A DNA stretch of 64,000 bases from Hevea brasiliensis (Eukaryota > Streptophyta > Magnoliopsida > Malpighiales > Euphorbiaceae), in the NCBI RefSeq assembly GCF_030052815.1, contig NC_079501.1, positions 83,091,979-83,155,978 on the forward strand. The letters run 5' to 3'. The notes beneath the pieces are model-generated. The model was not told the DNA's origin. It did no database searches and was given only the letters and a program-made list of their open reading frames with translations. Position numbers and translations under genes: made by a program. Of this stretch, positions 19,263 through 31,210 are shown in pieces. Numbering within the stretch: position 1 is the stretch's first letter; every line of letters begins with the position of its first letter.

Positions 19263-19342
19263 GGCAGGGACTATTGCCGGAGCAAGAATTGTGAGTAGAA
19301 AGAGGAAAAAATCAAATGAGGGGGGGCTTCCCGGTTGAAGGA

Positions 19343-19351
19343 ATATATATA
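19343..19351 (-). promoter_or_regulatory. TATA box of antisense unit B (LTR2)
   Basis: Minus-strand TATATATAT about 81 nt before the ATG, preceded by AGCAATAAATGCTC (plus-strand 19361-19374). Confidence 0.55.
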
Positions 19352-19972
19352 GGAAAATCCGAGCATTTATTGCTAAGCAGAAAACGAAGCGGACGCTTCG
19401 GGAATCGAGAGAAATTAATGCTTTGACTCAACTGAATCGGATGAAAGGACTGGAGTAGGAGAGATCGGAAAAGAGGAATCCGGTATGAGAGATCGGAAAA
19501 GCATCATGTTGAAAAGACCGGAAAGGAGGGGGGATCAGAAAACAAAGAGAATAAGACGCCTACCGCTGTCGTCATAATCAAAGCCGAGGTAGTTAAAGCG
19601 TTGTAGGTGAAATCTCAACCGCACACCCCAGAATCGCCCGCATTACTGACAGGTGCCAGAATATGTCATGACAGCGCTGTACCTCCCAATCTCCACCATT
19701 GATCCGACTTGTAAGGACGAGCCCGGAACCCTTGGATCAAAGAAAAAGATGACAAGACCAGCGCCTTTCACTCCTAGCCCTCGGATCGCCCCGGACAAGA
19801 GAATTTGGGACCATCAGATTACAAGGGAGAAAGGACAAATATTCTGAAAGGGATCCCAACCATTCGTTCTGATTATCTTTAATTCCTGAGCCTCAGATCA
19901 TGTCCCTCGAAATCTTGACCCTCCATCTCCCTTAAAACAAATCCTGACCCTTAATGGGGAGCACCCGGTTCC

Positions 19973-19980
19973 TATAAATA
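19973..19980 (+). promoter_or_regulatory. Sense TATA box in LTR2
   Basis: TATAAATA, the counterpart of 1751-1758. In this 3' LTR it could drive readthrough transcription into Ogre-2. Confidence 0.6.
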
Positions 19981-21000
19981 CATGCATGAGAACTGTTCGA
20001 AAAGAAAAGGGGGGGAAAAAAAGAAAAAGGAAGAAAAAATACTGAAAGATAACGGAAGGACTCTGAAACTTAATTCAGTTCGTCACTCTGTTATTTTGAA
20101 CTTTCATAAGAAAAACTTTGGAAACCAGTCTTCTGAAGTATTTTCTTACAAAGGGATTTTGAATACTGAAACTCTCCATTTTCAGTTCGTTCATTATTCT
20201 GTGACACTCCTACTTTCTGTCTTTATTTTCACTCTCGTTGTTCAAACATAAATTCGTTCAAACATAAATTCATTCAAACTCGGTTATTTTAACCTGACGG
20301 TATTTCGACAAAGTGTCCTTCATTTCAAAGCGAACCTTAGTCCTCTGGCTATCAACCTGCAGCCCTATCACGTTTTGTGATTCCGTAGTTAGTTTAGTAG
20401 ATTTGGCTCCTTACAGGTGAGTGTTTATATTGTTGCTCAACCAAGTGCTCGTTTTATTTCCTTTATTTCTGTGTTTGTAATTTTCACCAAGTTAAAAAAC
20501 GCGAAGAAGGTCATTCTCGAGTTTATTTCTTTGTTAATCAATTCATCCTTTTGTTAATCTTTATTACTTCTTAATACAGGAGTTCCGGTCCCGAATAGTG
20601 TAGAAGTAGTTAGACAAAATGTAGGTAACTGTGTTTTAAGCTTTTCTTTAAAATAATAGAAGGTCTGGATAACAAGTCAGGAAAATAGTAAAGTATTAGG
20701 CCAACTTAGAAAACGATTGGGAAAATGTCACAAGGCAAAATAAGACTAAATCTTAGCTAAATGAATAGAACAGATCGGGTATCAAAAAGGTATTGGCTAG
20801 GCAACCACCCAGGAGGTCGGTAAAATTCAGTTCAGTATCCCCTGTCTAGTCACGAGGTACCAAGGAGTTAAAAGAAGTCTTATTCCGATCCCTGGCACCC
20901 GTGAATATCAGAACCCTTAGTCTTAAGCTCTTATAATGTGTAGCTGTAATCAAATTTCAATCGATCGAAAAAGTCCTTATCCGACCCCCATTAAAATATA

Positions 21001-21408
21001 AGAGGTCGGAGGAGAGTTCTTACCCTATCCTCAAGCTTAAAAATTTTAATAAATATTAAAAAGAGATCGGAGGAGAGTTCTTATCCGATTCTCACCTAAA
21101 ATTTTAACAAATAATTTAAAAGAGGTCGGAGGAGAGTTCTTATTCGATCCTCAAGCTTAAAAATTTTAATAAATATTAAAAAGAGATCGGAGGAGAGTTC
21201 TTATCTGATTCTCACCTAAAATTTTAACAAATAATTTAAAAGAGATCGGAGGAGAGTTCTTATCCGATTCTCAATCCAAAATTTTAACAAATATTTAAAA
21301 GTGATCGGAGGAGAGTTCTTATTCGATCCAAAATTCTAATCTTAATCTAAAAGAGATCGGAGGAGAGTTCTTATCCGATTCTCAAATTGAATTCTAATAA
21401 ATATATAA
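21001..21408 (+). repeat. R/U5 tandem array in LTR2
   Basis: Seven units matching 2763-3170, with the ATCGGA/TCCGAT inverted core. Confidence 0.85.
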
Positions 21409-21806
21409 AATAGCCCCTTAAACAAAAACTAATATACAACAGTAACTCACTAAGGTTGTCTCATTTACTTATGTATCTGGGTAATCCGAATTAGTGAAAA
21501 ATCAAATATTCCTTTTGTCAAAAGGATTAATATTTCCATTCAAGCCCTCCTAACTATCAATTCTAATTTATAAAGAACGCGAAGTTAAATCTGCTTACCC
21601 TTATGGAGGGACGAGGTGGGGTGCCTAACACCTTTCCCACCCGTTTACGGACTCCGAACCTAGAATCTCTGTTTTGAAGTGGTTTCATTTTAATTTATTT
21701 TCGCAAATGGTTTTCTTTAATTTCCCTCAAAATTAAAGTGGCGACTCCTCACTCTTTCCCACTTCGGTGAGTGTTTGTCCAGGCGACCGCAAAACACCTT
21801 GTGACA

Positions 21807-23070
21807 ACTTGCTGTGTCACGGAGATATTCTGGGCAGTAGAAAAGCAGAAAGTCAACCCAATACCGGCAATCCTTGCAGAGACTCTGTTGACTCTTACTT
21901 ACTGTAGACAATAAGGCAGGGGATCCATTAAGTGCTGTCTCAATTGTTGCACCTCTGGGTCATCAGTCACATGTGCCCTATAGAGACAAAGGGGTTAACT
22001 TGGTACCCAAACCAGCCTCTTATTGAGAAAATGACCAGATTAATAATCAGCCCAAAGGATGAGCTGCAGTGGCGAGAGCAGATTCTAAGCTTCAACAGCC
22101 ATGACTACTGCTAGAAAAAATTGTGGACGTCGGGTCAACCCTTTTTGTTCAGCACAGGGGGTAATTGTATAGTATCTCTAATCGGAGTGATCGGACACAC
22201 GGGTTACATCCTAGCATTAGTAATAAGGTAGTTCGGCTCAACCCAGTCTGTGTTCAGTATTGAAGAATACCATCAAGGTCACTTCTATCATGAGCTCGGT
22301 AGTGAGGAAGAATTGAAAGTAGCCCGCAAATCCTGGGAGAACATCATTATGATGGAGAGATCGCCTAAAAGTCCGGGTGCCATGGAAGATTATCTTAAAT
22401 GGAGGGCCAATAGGGATCAAGGACACCTAACTATTAAGCCAACGGAACTCGAAGGTAGCATCCCCCATCGGAACATCCTTTCAGAAGAAGCTAATGCTAG
22501 TTTGGTCGACTCTCTACAAAAGGCAGATACCAAGAACCAGCAATTACAAGAATGGATAAGGCAGTTGGAGCACCAACAGCGGATCCTCAAAAGAAAGGTA
22601 AGAAGGCTCAGGGAAGAGGCAATGACTAGAAAGATAGAGTTTGAGGAACAAGAAACACGACAGGAAAGGGAAAAGATCTCCCTCCAAGTTACAATAAGAG
22701 AGGCAGAAGTCCGGAATAGCAAGCTCCAAGAGAAAATGGAATACCAAGAGATACTCATGGAAGAGTACAAACAAGAGGGGAAAAAGACGAAGCTCGAACT
22801 AAAAGAACAGGCACTGCTTATCAATGATATTCTAAAAGAATGTGCTAAAGAAAGAAAGGAAAAAGAAAGATAAGCTACTCTCCATCAAGAGCTAAGGGAA
22901 AATGTTAACCAGCTGGAGAGAATGATAGCACAGGGCAAACAAGAGCTCTTGCCAGAATCTGAGTATGCCCTAAAGATATTCGACCCCGCCAGACAAGAAG
23001 AAAGGCTTTGTGAGTATCTCAAAAGATGTCATTACATTATAAAGAGTCTCCCTGAGCCTAGGCCAATGTA
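21807..23070 (+). pseudogene. ORF1 C-terminal two thirds of Ogre-2
   Basis: Matches Ogre-1 ORF1 from its hydrophobic FW segment to the natural stop at about 23068-23070 (RPM then TAA). Stops at 21912 (TAA for CAA), 22112 (TAG for TGG), 22229 (TAG for CAG) and 22871 (TAA for CAA) break it. The piece from 22250 to 22870 remains open and covers most of the coiled coil. Confidence 0.85.
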
Positions 23071-23407
23071 AAGAATGCTATGTATGAACTATTCGATTAA
23101 TGAAATAGCTTTGGGCCATTGTTTAGCAAAATTGTGAATGAATAGTATGACTTCCGTAGGAACTACCCTCGCTAGGGTTATGCGAAAAGTTGAATGCGCC
23201 ATATGGACAAGTATCATAGACACGCATTCAAACCAGTCATTCACCGTCGGACTATCGAGCGATGCCATCATAAAATTGATGCTATTATCCTTTTGCAGAT
23301 CCCATTCCTCGCTTTCAGATGCCACCGTATCCTTTGTCCAAATCAGGACCTTTAAATTTTAACAAAATTCGAAATTCATTAAAAGACCTTTTTTTTTTCT
23401 CACACAG
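23071..23407 (+). other. ORF1-gag spacer of Ogre-2
   Basis: Homologous to 6331-6660 in Ogre-1 and equally non-coding. It ends in a T-rich run and CACACAG, a splice-acceptor-like site leading in frame into gag. Confidence 0.5.
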
Positions 23408-25323
23408 GAAATCAACATTGCTTCGAGCAAAGCAAGCCTGACCAAACAAGCAGTTCAACCAAGACAAGTGTACTTAACAAGATCACGAATGAAGAAACTA
23501 ATGGAAGATCAGGAGTAAGTCCAGAATCTACAAGGACAAGTTTCCGAATTAAGAGACCAAGTCTCCGAGCTCATGAAACTGATGAGGGAAATGTCCTAAA
23601 ATAAACCTACATCGGAGCCAAACTTGCCACTACCTCCCCCTCCTCCTAAAATGGTTGATTCTCACCAAGCTTCAACCTCTTTTACTTTTCAACCACCTAT
23701 TTCGAATCCGACAATCACTGTCAATCTGACTCCCTTGAATAATGACCTACCCTTCCCATACTACCCAGCTGTCTCAAATGCCAAGCCACACCCTTCAATC
23801 CCGATCCCTTTGGTTCACTCTGCCCCTTATTTCCCAACTGGGGGAATAGCTCATACAGTAGGAGGAGAAAGTAGAATGAGAGAGAATGAGAAGTTATCTG
23901 CTCTAGAAGAGAGATTAAGAGCAATAGAGGGACTAAATATGTACGGTTCAGTGGATGTATGTCACTGAGACTGGTACCAGATGTGGTAGTACCACCCAAA
24001 TTCGAGGTCCCGGACTTCGACAAATACACTGGAAACTCGGACCCTCGCATTCACCTGGCTACTTACAATGCCAAGATGTCCGCCCTAACATAAGATGATA
24101 GACTCCTGGTCCACTTCTTTCACGAGAGTCTCTCCGGGGCAGCCCTGAGATGGTGTATTCAGTTAGACAGGAGCAAACTGCGCTCCTGGAAAGATTTGCC
24201 CGACGCCTTTCTGAAACAGCACAAATTTAACTGTGACTTTACCCCCACGAGGAGAGACCTCCAAAATCTAATGCAGAGAGAAAGGGAAGGCTTCAAGGAG
24301 TATGCCCAGAGGTGGAGAGAGAAAGCAGCAGAGGTGTATCCTCCAGTTACTAACAATGAACTCTGCTCTTTGTTCATTGAGACATTGAAGGCTCCGTATT
24401 TCAGCCTCATGATTGGAAACACCTCCAACAGCTTCTCAGACATCATTCAAGCTGGCGAAAGGATTGAAGCTAACCTTAGGTTACGGCGATTGCAGGAGTT
24501 GATTGAGAATCCTGCAAAGAAAACTACCAGTTTTGGCAAAAAGAAAGAAGGTGATGTGCACTCCATCACCCGACAAACCCAACCTTCATTCCCTCAGAAT
24601 AATTTTCGGCCATACCCTCCTTCTCATGGCCCGACAATTGCAAACATTCCACCCCCTTTTCCAAATTACCCTCATCCACGCCCACAATATCCACCGTAAA
24701 CAGCTTACCAACCCCGACCACCTCGTCAACCTATTCAATCAAGACCACCCCAAAATAATCCCAGACCGCAGAAAAATCCTGATCCACCTCTTCCCCTCCC
24801 ACTCAATGAAATATACTGATACCTTGTCGGTATAAATCAAATAGTGCCAATCCCCCTTGATCCAATTCAGCCACCATACCCCAGATGGTATGATGCCAGT
24901 GCCCGATGTAAGTATTATGGAGGGGCACTCAGACACTCAACTGATAACTGCGGGGCCCTTAGGGGAAGGGTACAGGCTCTGATTAGAAATGGGTGGTTGA
25001 AGATTGAAGTGAATGGCTCTCTCCCCAATGTCACTTCAAACTCTTTGCCCAATCATGGTACAAGCAGTGGTGTGAACATGATAGAATTCGGGGATGAAAA
25101 GTCAACCGCGGAGATGGATCGACTAGTTCCTCACTTTGTGGAAATTTTTGTTATGGCAGTAAAGGAAGGCTACCTTTTCCCTCAGGCATCAGGATTAGAA
25201 AGGGGTACGGGATGTTCTTACCATGGAGGAGCAGCTGATCATGAGCTACGCAACTGTGAGGGATTCCGACAAGAGATCCAGAACTTGCTGTCCCTGAAAA
25301 TTTTGAGATGCCAAACGAGGTAA
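23408..25323 (+). pseudogene. gag: gag of Ogre-2 (broken)
   Basis: Frame opens EINIASSKASLTK without an ATG where Ogre-1 has one. TAA at 23516-23518 and 23597-23599, a one-base loss near 23960, TAA near 24090, a stop near 24697 and TGA at 24817-24819 break it. Segments remain open, notably 24196-24699 with the gag core. Both C-x2-H-x5-H-x4-C knuckles lie at about 24905-25260; the first has Tyr in place of its first His (CKYYGGALRH). Confidence 0.85.
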
Positions 25324-27014
25324 AAAGTGGAAGGTGAAATAAATACAGCCAGATTCAGCCAGAATTCCTCCACCTCCAATCCCAAATTAACCTTCTCTAC
25401 CACCAATGCACCAACACCACCACCAGTAACTGTCATCCGAACCCCGCCTCAGCTTCCTGTCACAAACACTCGTGCTGTGCCTTAGAACTACAATTTCCAA
25501 GTCTTCACTCAAGAAGCATCTAGCAGTACACCAGCTCCTAACCTTACCTATACTCCAACCCTGACACCTCCTAAACCGTGCTTCGCCCCCCACGAGCACT
25601 TCAGAATGACTTATACCGGACCCTTCGGTAATGCTACTCCCCAACCAAACCCCAAACATGTCACAACCAGTAACTCCTACCCACCTGAGCGAGAGATAGA
25701 ATTTATAACCCGAAGTGGGAGATGTTACGGGAATGACAAAAAGGAAAAGAAAAGAGGGAAAGTAAAAATGGGAGAGCCACAAGAGAACACGGAAGAGGAG
25801 GTTGAGAAAGTGGAGAGAGGAGAACCTGCTGGATCAAGTGGGGAAGAGGAATTGTTGCTTCAAATAATGAAGCAAAGTGAATATGACGTTGTTGAGCAAC
25901 TGAGGAAGATGCCTGCCTAGATTTTGATGTTGTCGTTGATCTTGAGCTCTGAAGTCCATCTCCAAGCCCTACAAAAGATTCTGGATCAGGCCTTTGTAAA
26001 CCCTAATACCACACCGGGGCAATTCGAGAAGATAGTGGGACAAATTCAAGCATCCAGTTTCGTCACTTTCTCAGAAGAGGAGATAGACCCGGCTGGTTTA
26101 AAGCACACCAAGGCTTTACATGTGACAGTAAAATGCAAAGGCTGCATAGTCGCTAAGGTCCTAATTGACAACGGATCTGCGCTTAACGTCTTGCCCAATG
26201 CCACCTTAGCAAGGCTACCTGTCGACCGATCAAATGTATGTCAAAGTGCCATGGTGGTAAGAGCCTTTGACGGCACAAGGAGGGAGGTACTGGGAGACAT
26301 TGACTTACCACTTCAAATCGGGGCATGCACTTTCAACGTCACATTCCAAGTGATGGACATTGAACCTGCATACACCATGCTGTTAGGGAGGCCTTGGATC
26401 CATTCAGCAAATGCCGTACCTTCAACCTTGCATTAGAAAATTAAATACATCATTGACGGCAGAATCATCACCGTGAAGGGGGAGGAAGCCATGCTGGTCA
26501 CCAAGCCGCAATCACTTCCTTATGTGGAAGCAGCTGAAAAGTCCTTAGAAAGTTCTTTCTAGGCTCTAGAGTTACAAGAAACTATCCTAAGGGATGAAGG
26601 GGCCACAGCTATGGTTACAAAGGTGATGCTTAAGAGCGGATATGAGATAGGCAAGGGGCTAGGCGCCACATTACAGGGGATTGTTGAACCCATACCGGCT
26701 ATCCAGAAGATTGGCCGTTTCGGCTTGGAATTTGAGGAAGATGCTCTTATGGATGGGCGATTTTGGAAGCGGAACCTCCTACAGGATCAGAGATTTGATC
26801 AGAGAGTCAGGAAAATGAAGGTTATCCCGAAAATCACAGATGTCTTCACCAAACCAATCCTTGAGAATCCCGAGAAGGGTGAAGAATCACCTGAAGAACC
26901 ATCTGTTAATGTCGTACAACTGGACTCCTTATATGAAGCCCTGATCTTGCCGATTGCTGAGGGACAAGAACTGGACAATTGGGAAGCAGAGGACCTTCCT
27001 GTGCTGAATCTCGA
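25324..27014 (+). pseudogene. pro: Protease and G-patch region of Ogre-2
   Basis: Stops at 25321 (TAA), 25483-25485 (TAG for TGG), about 25918 (TAG), 26434-26436 (TAG for CAG) and 26560-26562 (TAG for CAG). The protease core is intact between them (25924-26436): LIDNGSALNVLP and LLGRPWIHS. The G-patch segment (GYEIGKGLGATLQGI) is at about 26640-26690. The frame ends LNLE at the predicted intron donor. Confidence 0.87.
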
Positions 27015-27198
27015 GTAAAGTACATTTTGTTATCTACACTTGCTCATTTCGTCCATGGTGACAAGTGCAATGCTGTAAATGGACCCTTTTCTTATGATAC
27101 AAATATTAATGAATTAATAGTGCATTTTGCATCCAATTCTCTTTTCCTTTTTCTCTTGAAATCCATTCTTATAATATATTCCACTTTCGTTTCTTCAG
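27015..27198 (+). other. Predicted intron between protease and RT (Ogre-2, 184 nt)
   Basis: Donor CGA|GTAAAGT, acceptor TTTCTTCAG|GACC, both matching Ogre-1; splicing joins GA+G, ACC ATT CAT in frame. Length differs from Ogre-1 (172 nt) while both junctions are kept. Confidence 0.78.
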
Positions 27199-28204
27199 GA
27201 CCATTCATCAATTAACACCTAATAATTCAATAGACTCAGAAATTCCTCTTATTAATTTTGAAACTCCCATAACTACCATTACTTCAAGTGATTCTGAAGA
27301 AGAACTTGCAGAAGAAAGGGATGAAAGAGACGAACCTTCCCTGGTGCCTTGTGGGGACGAAACGCACACCATAAACCTAGGCACAGAAGAAATAAAGAAG
27401 GAACTTAAGGTTGTGGGGAGTGGAGAATTAGAAGATATGGTCAGTTTGCTCAAAGAATTCTTGGATGTATTTTCATGGAGCTATAATGATATGACCGGCT
27501 TAGAGCCTCACATAGTGACGCACAAAATTCCCCTAGTTCCCGAGAAAATTTCGGTAAAGCAGAAGTTAAGAAGAATGAATCCCGACACCTTGCTCAAGGT
27601 TAGGGATGAAGTTAAAAAGCAGTATGATGCTGGATTTTTGGAAGTGGTCAAGTACCCTCAGTGGATAGCCAATGTTGTCCCAGTAATGAAGAAGGACGGG
27701 AGAGTCAGGGTGTGTGTTGATTACAGGGATCACAATAAAGCAAGCTTGAAGGATGATTTCCCTCTCCCACACATAGACGTGCTAGTAGACAATGCTGCAG
27801 GATTGGGTAGATGTTCGTGTATTGATGGGGTATCCGGATACAACCAAATCCCCATGGATGAAGAAGACAAAGAGAAAATCGCTTTCATCACTCAGTGGGT
27901 GGTATTCTGTTATCAGGTCATGGCATTTGGGTTAAAGAATGCTGGGGCTACCTACCAACATGCTATGGTCACGTTATTCTATGATATGATGCACAAAGAA
28001 GTGGAGGTGTATATGGACGATATGATCATCAAATCCAGGGAGGGAGAAAGCCATGTGCAGGTGCTGAGGAAAGTATTCGAAAGGCTCAGAAAGTATCAGT
28101 TGAAGTTGAACCCAGCCAAATGTATGTTTGGAGCTAGATCTGGAAAGCTGTTGGGATTCATAGTGAGTGAGAAGGGAATAGAAGTAGATCCAGACAAAGT
28201 TTGA
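27199..28204 (+). pseudogene. pol: Reverse transcriptase of Ogre-2
   Basis: Uninterrupted from the intron acceptor to the TGA at 28202-28204, about 335 codons. Motifs VCVDYRDHNK, GLKNAGATYQ and catalytic YMDD (28010-28021) are present. The conserved Leu of YRDLNK is His here. The closing TGA sits at the same codon as in Ogre-1 (11433-11435), so the enzyme would be cut just before the thumb/connection part. Confidence 0.87.
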
Positions 28205-29451
28205 GCCATTCAAGAAATGCCATCCCCAAAAACAGAAAGGGAGGTGCGCAGTTTCCTGGGGAAGCTGAACTACATTTTGAGGTTTATTTCCAACCTCACT
28301 GCTAAAGCTGAGCCCATCTTTAGACTACTTAAAAAGAACAACACCTCTCAATGGGATTCAGTTTGTCAAGAGGCTTTTGAGAAAATTAAGCAATACCTGT
28401 AGAACCCGCCAATACTGGTCCCTCTGGTAGCGGGAAGGTCATTGATTCTATACATGGCAGTCCAGCAGAATTCGATGGGATGTGTTTTGGGGCAGCATGA
28501 TAATACAGGATGAAAGGAGAGGGCCATTTATTACTTGAGCAAGAAATTCAATGATTGCGAGTCAAGGTACTCTTTCCTAGAGAAAACTTGTTGCGCATTA
28601 GCCTGGACAGCAAATCGGCTTAAACACTACATGTTGAATCATAAGACATGGCTCATCTCCCAGATGGATCCCATCAAGTATGTATTTGAAAGCCCATTTG
28701 TGCCAGGTAGGATAGCCAAATGGCAAGTCATACTCTCTGAATATGACATTGTCTATATGACCAGAAAGGCGGTAAAAGGTAGTGTAATCGCTGATCTCCT
28801 AGCAGAAACCCTATCTAAGACTATGAAGCCTTAGATTTTGAGTTCCTTGATGAGCATGTTAACGAAGTCGATGGCGAGAAAAAAGAACTAGCTGATGTAT
28901 GGGAAATGTATTTTGACGGAGCTGTCAATTTGTCTGGTAATGGAATCAGAGCAGTACTGGTATCCCCTGACGGAAAACACTTCCCGATAGCTATCAAATT
29001 AAGGTTTGACTGCACCAACAATATTGCGGAATACGAAGCCTGTGTGATGGGTTTGCAGGCTGCCATCGAAATGAAAATCAGGAAGTTGGAGGTATATGGA
29101 GATTCGGCCTTGATCATTTATCAAGTCAAGGGGGAATAGCAAACCAAAGACCCGAAGCTAATCCCATATCAGAACTACCTGCTGGAATTAATCAAGAAAT
29201 TTGAAGAGAATTCTTTCACCCACCTCAGTCGGGACAAGAATCAATTCGCAGATGCCTTAGCCACTCTGGCTGTTATGGCTCAAATGGAAGAGGGGCAAAC
29301 AACTCAGGTATTGCAAATCAAAGCAAGGAGTGAGCCAGCTTACTGTTTCATGGCCGAGGAAGAAATTGACGGTAAACCCTAGTACCATGATATCCAGGTT
29401 TATGTCAAAACCAGGGAATACCCTCCAGGGGCAACCAGAAACAAAAAGAGA
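28205..29451 (+). pseudogene. pol: RT C-terminus and both RNase H domains of Ogre-2
   Basis: Stops at about 28400 (TAG), 28511-28513 (TGA for CGA), 29137-29139 (TAG for TGG) and 29380-29382 (TAG for TGG), and one extra base near 28815. The archaeal-type RNase H keeps MYFDGAV, AEYEAC and GDSAL (28906-29139), then QFADALA near 29245. Order and spacing match Ogre-1. Confidence 0.83.
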
Positions 29452-30626
29452 ATGATCAGGAAATTAGCTTTGGGATACTTCCCCAGTGGTGAAATTCTGT
29501 ACAAAATGAGCTCCAATGGTGAACTGTTGAGATGCGTGGATGCGAAAGAAGCAAAGAAGATCCTTTTTGAGACTTATGAGGAAAATTGTGCAACCCGTGC
29601 TAATGGACATATGATGGCCAAACAAATCATGAGACGAGGATATTTCTGGACCACTATGGAGAAAGATTGTATCGAGTACGTTCGGAAATGTCATAAATGT
29701 CAAATCTATGCGGATCTGATAAATGTTCCGCCTCACCAATTGTTCAACCTCGTCTCGCCATGGCCTTTTGCTATGTGGGGAAACGATGTGATTGGTCCCA
29801 TTAACCCCAAGGCATCCAATGGGCATAGGTTTATCCTGGTAGCTATTGACTATTTTTCTAAATGGGTCGAAGCGACATATATGCCCACATCACACAGAAC
29901 ACATTCCTTAAATTTCTCCGAAATAATGTCATCTACCGACACAGCCTCCCTAGCGAAATCGTCACTGACAACGCTAAGAATTTGAACGTTCCGAAGGTCC
30001 AAAGTTTATGTGACCAATACAAGATCCGGCATCTCAATTCTTCACCATACCGTCCCCAGATGAATGGAGCTGTGGAAGCCGCTAACAAAAATCTCAAGAG
30101 GATCATCCGGAAAATGACCATTATCTATAGAGATTGGCACGATATGCTTCCCTATGCTCTTCATGCATACCAGACCTCTGTAAGAACATCAACTGGAGCA
30201 ACTCCATACTCACTGGTTTACGGGATGGAAGTTGTTTTGCCTATTGAAGTAGAAATTCCTTCCCTAAGAATTTTGAAAGAATCAGGAATTGATGAGTCAG
30301 AATGGATCCAATCGAGATTGGACCAATTGAATTTGCTGGATGAGAAAAGGCTAGCAGCAGCATGCCATGGGCAACTCTACCAGAGGAGAATGGCTAGGGC
30401 ATTCAATAAAGGCGTTCGCCCGCGCAAATTTCAACAAGGAGATCTGGTCTTGAAAAAGGTGCTCCCGAATCAAAATGATGCCCGGGGTAAATGGTCACCA
30501 ACTTATGAAGGACCTTATATGGTTAAAAAGGCATTTTCCGGTGGGGCCCTGATCTTGACCCATATGGTCGGAGAAGAATTTCCAAGACCCGTGAATGTCG
30601 ACACTGTCAAAATGTATTATGCCTAA
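29452..30626 (+). pseudogene. pol: Integrase of Ogre-2 (one frameshift)
   Basis: Two overlapping open parts, 29452-29985 and 29862-30626, joined by a frameshift near 29875 (one base missing in the ATYAHITQ region). The zinc region ends HKC like Ogre-1, with Cys in the first CxxC position (RKCHKC). GNDVIGP has Asn before the first catalytic Asp. The second Asp lies near 29965 and NGAVEAANKN near 30063. C-terminal GPY motif present; ends at the same YYA stop. Confidence 0.86.
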
Positions 30627-30640
30627 AAAAAAAAAAAGGG

Positions 30641-30818
30641 TAGGGGTGAAAACCCGAAAGGGCGCTCCTAGCAAAGAAGGCGAAAACCTGGAAGGGCGCC
30701 TTTTGTAAAATGAGTGAAGGGTGAAAACCCGAAAGGGCACGCAGAAAAAGCCATAAAAAAAATAAAAAAAAAAAAGAAAAGAAAATCTAGGGGCAAAAAC
30801 TCGAAAGGGCACCCTTAG
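30641..30818 (+). ncRNA. Hairpin array, proximal cluster (Ogre-2), four units
   Basis: Units 30641-30670, 30675-30704, 30721-30740 and 30787-30818. The second is near-perfect: AGAAGGCG/CGCCTTTT outside, CCT-GGAA-GGG inside. The third keeps only GTG/CAC outside. The fourth has CTAGGGG/CACCCTTAG with two mismatches at the inner end of the outer stem. They follow the pol stop and its A-tract, as in Ogre-1. Confidence 0.65.
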
Positions 30819-31210
30819 AACCAGAAAATGGAGAATAAGGAAGGGGATACTGGACCAGGGAAGGAAATAAACCGTCACGGTATGAATGTTCGTCAATAGA
30901 GTACTTGAAAAAATAGCAGTTAAGGGATTTCAAAGTCAACTACAAGGAATCTGTGAGATCCATTCTTGTACCCCTTTTTCTTTGAAACTGTACCTTTTTT
31001 TTTTTCTCTCGAGCTATAATAAAGTCATCCTTTCACTTTAATCTATCTTCTTCATACATTTTTATCTTTCTTGTATACTCACAATCTAATGCTGTCTTTT
31101 GCGCGCTATTAATCTGTTAAATTTTGTCATAAGATTAGGATTTAGATATTGATAACCTCATGTACTTTGCTAAGAAATTTGCAGGGACTGATCGATAGTA
31201 AAAAAAAAAA
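30819..31210 (+). other. Spacer between hairpin clusters (Ogre-2)
   Basis: Non-coding, T-rich in part (30975-31010), homologous to 14054-14435 and ending in an A-run before the next hairpin. Confidence 0.6.

Larger units (their letters stand above)
1..21806 (+). mobile_element. Ogre-1: giant Tat/Ogre-type Ty3/gypsy retrotransposon, 5' end outside window
   Basis: The element shows, in order, LTR, PBS, extra ORF1, gag, protease, intron, RT, RNase H, archaeal-type RNase H, integrase, 3' repeats, PPT and LTR. An extra ORF upstream of gag, a second RNase H and a protease/RT intron are known marks of the Tat/Ogre lineage. Position 1 aligns with 18224 in the 3' LTR, so about 2448 bp of the 5' LTR lie left of the window and the full length would be about 24.25 kb. 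The two LTRs are nearly identical by eye (roughly 97-98% where compared), so insertion is fairly recent. The right end (21806) abuts Ogre-2 ORF1 coding sequence exactly; a target duplication, if 5 bp, would be ACTTG. Confidence 0.93.
15776..21806 (+). repeat. 3' LTR of Ogre-1 (LTR2, 6031 bp)
   Basis: Starts TGTCGACACC after the PPT and ends CTTGTGACA. Within it are antisense unit A (16334-18221), antisense unit B (18849-19262), a sense TATA box and the R/U5 hairpin array. Positions 15795-16333 hold no recognisable coding region (U3, AT-rich). Ogre LTRs of this size are known; two antisense genes inside one are unusual. Confidence 0.93.

Noticed and set aside
21807..21815. 5' deletion of Ogre-2 instead of nested insertion
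   Set aside because: The junction is exactly at an LTR terminus and in frame with ORF1, which a random deletion would hardly give. It remains possible until the left flank is seen.
22417..22824. Minus-strand ORF opposite the Ogre-2 coiled coil
   Set aside because: A shadow of the charged sense frame; low-complexity Ser/Phe-rich, and no matching intact frame conserved in Ogre-1 with a similar start.
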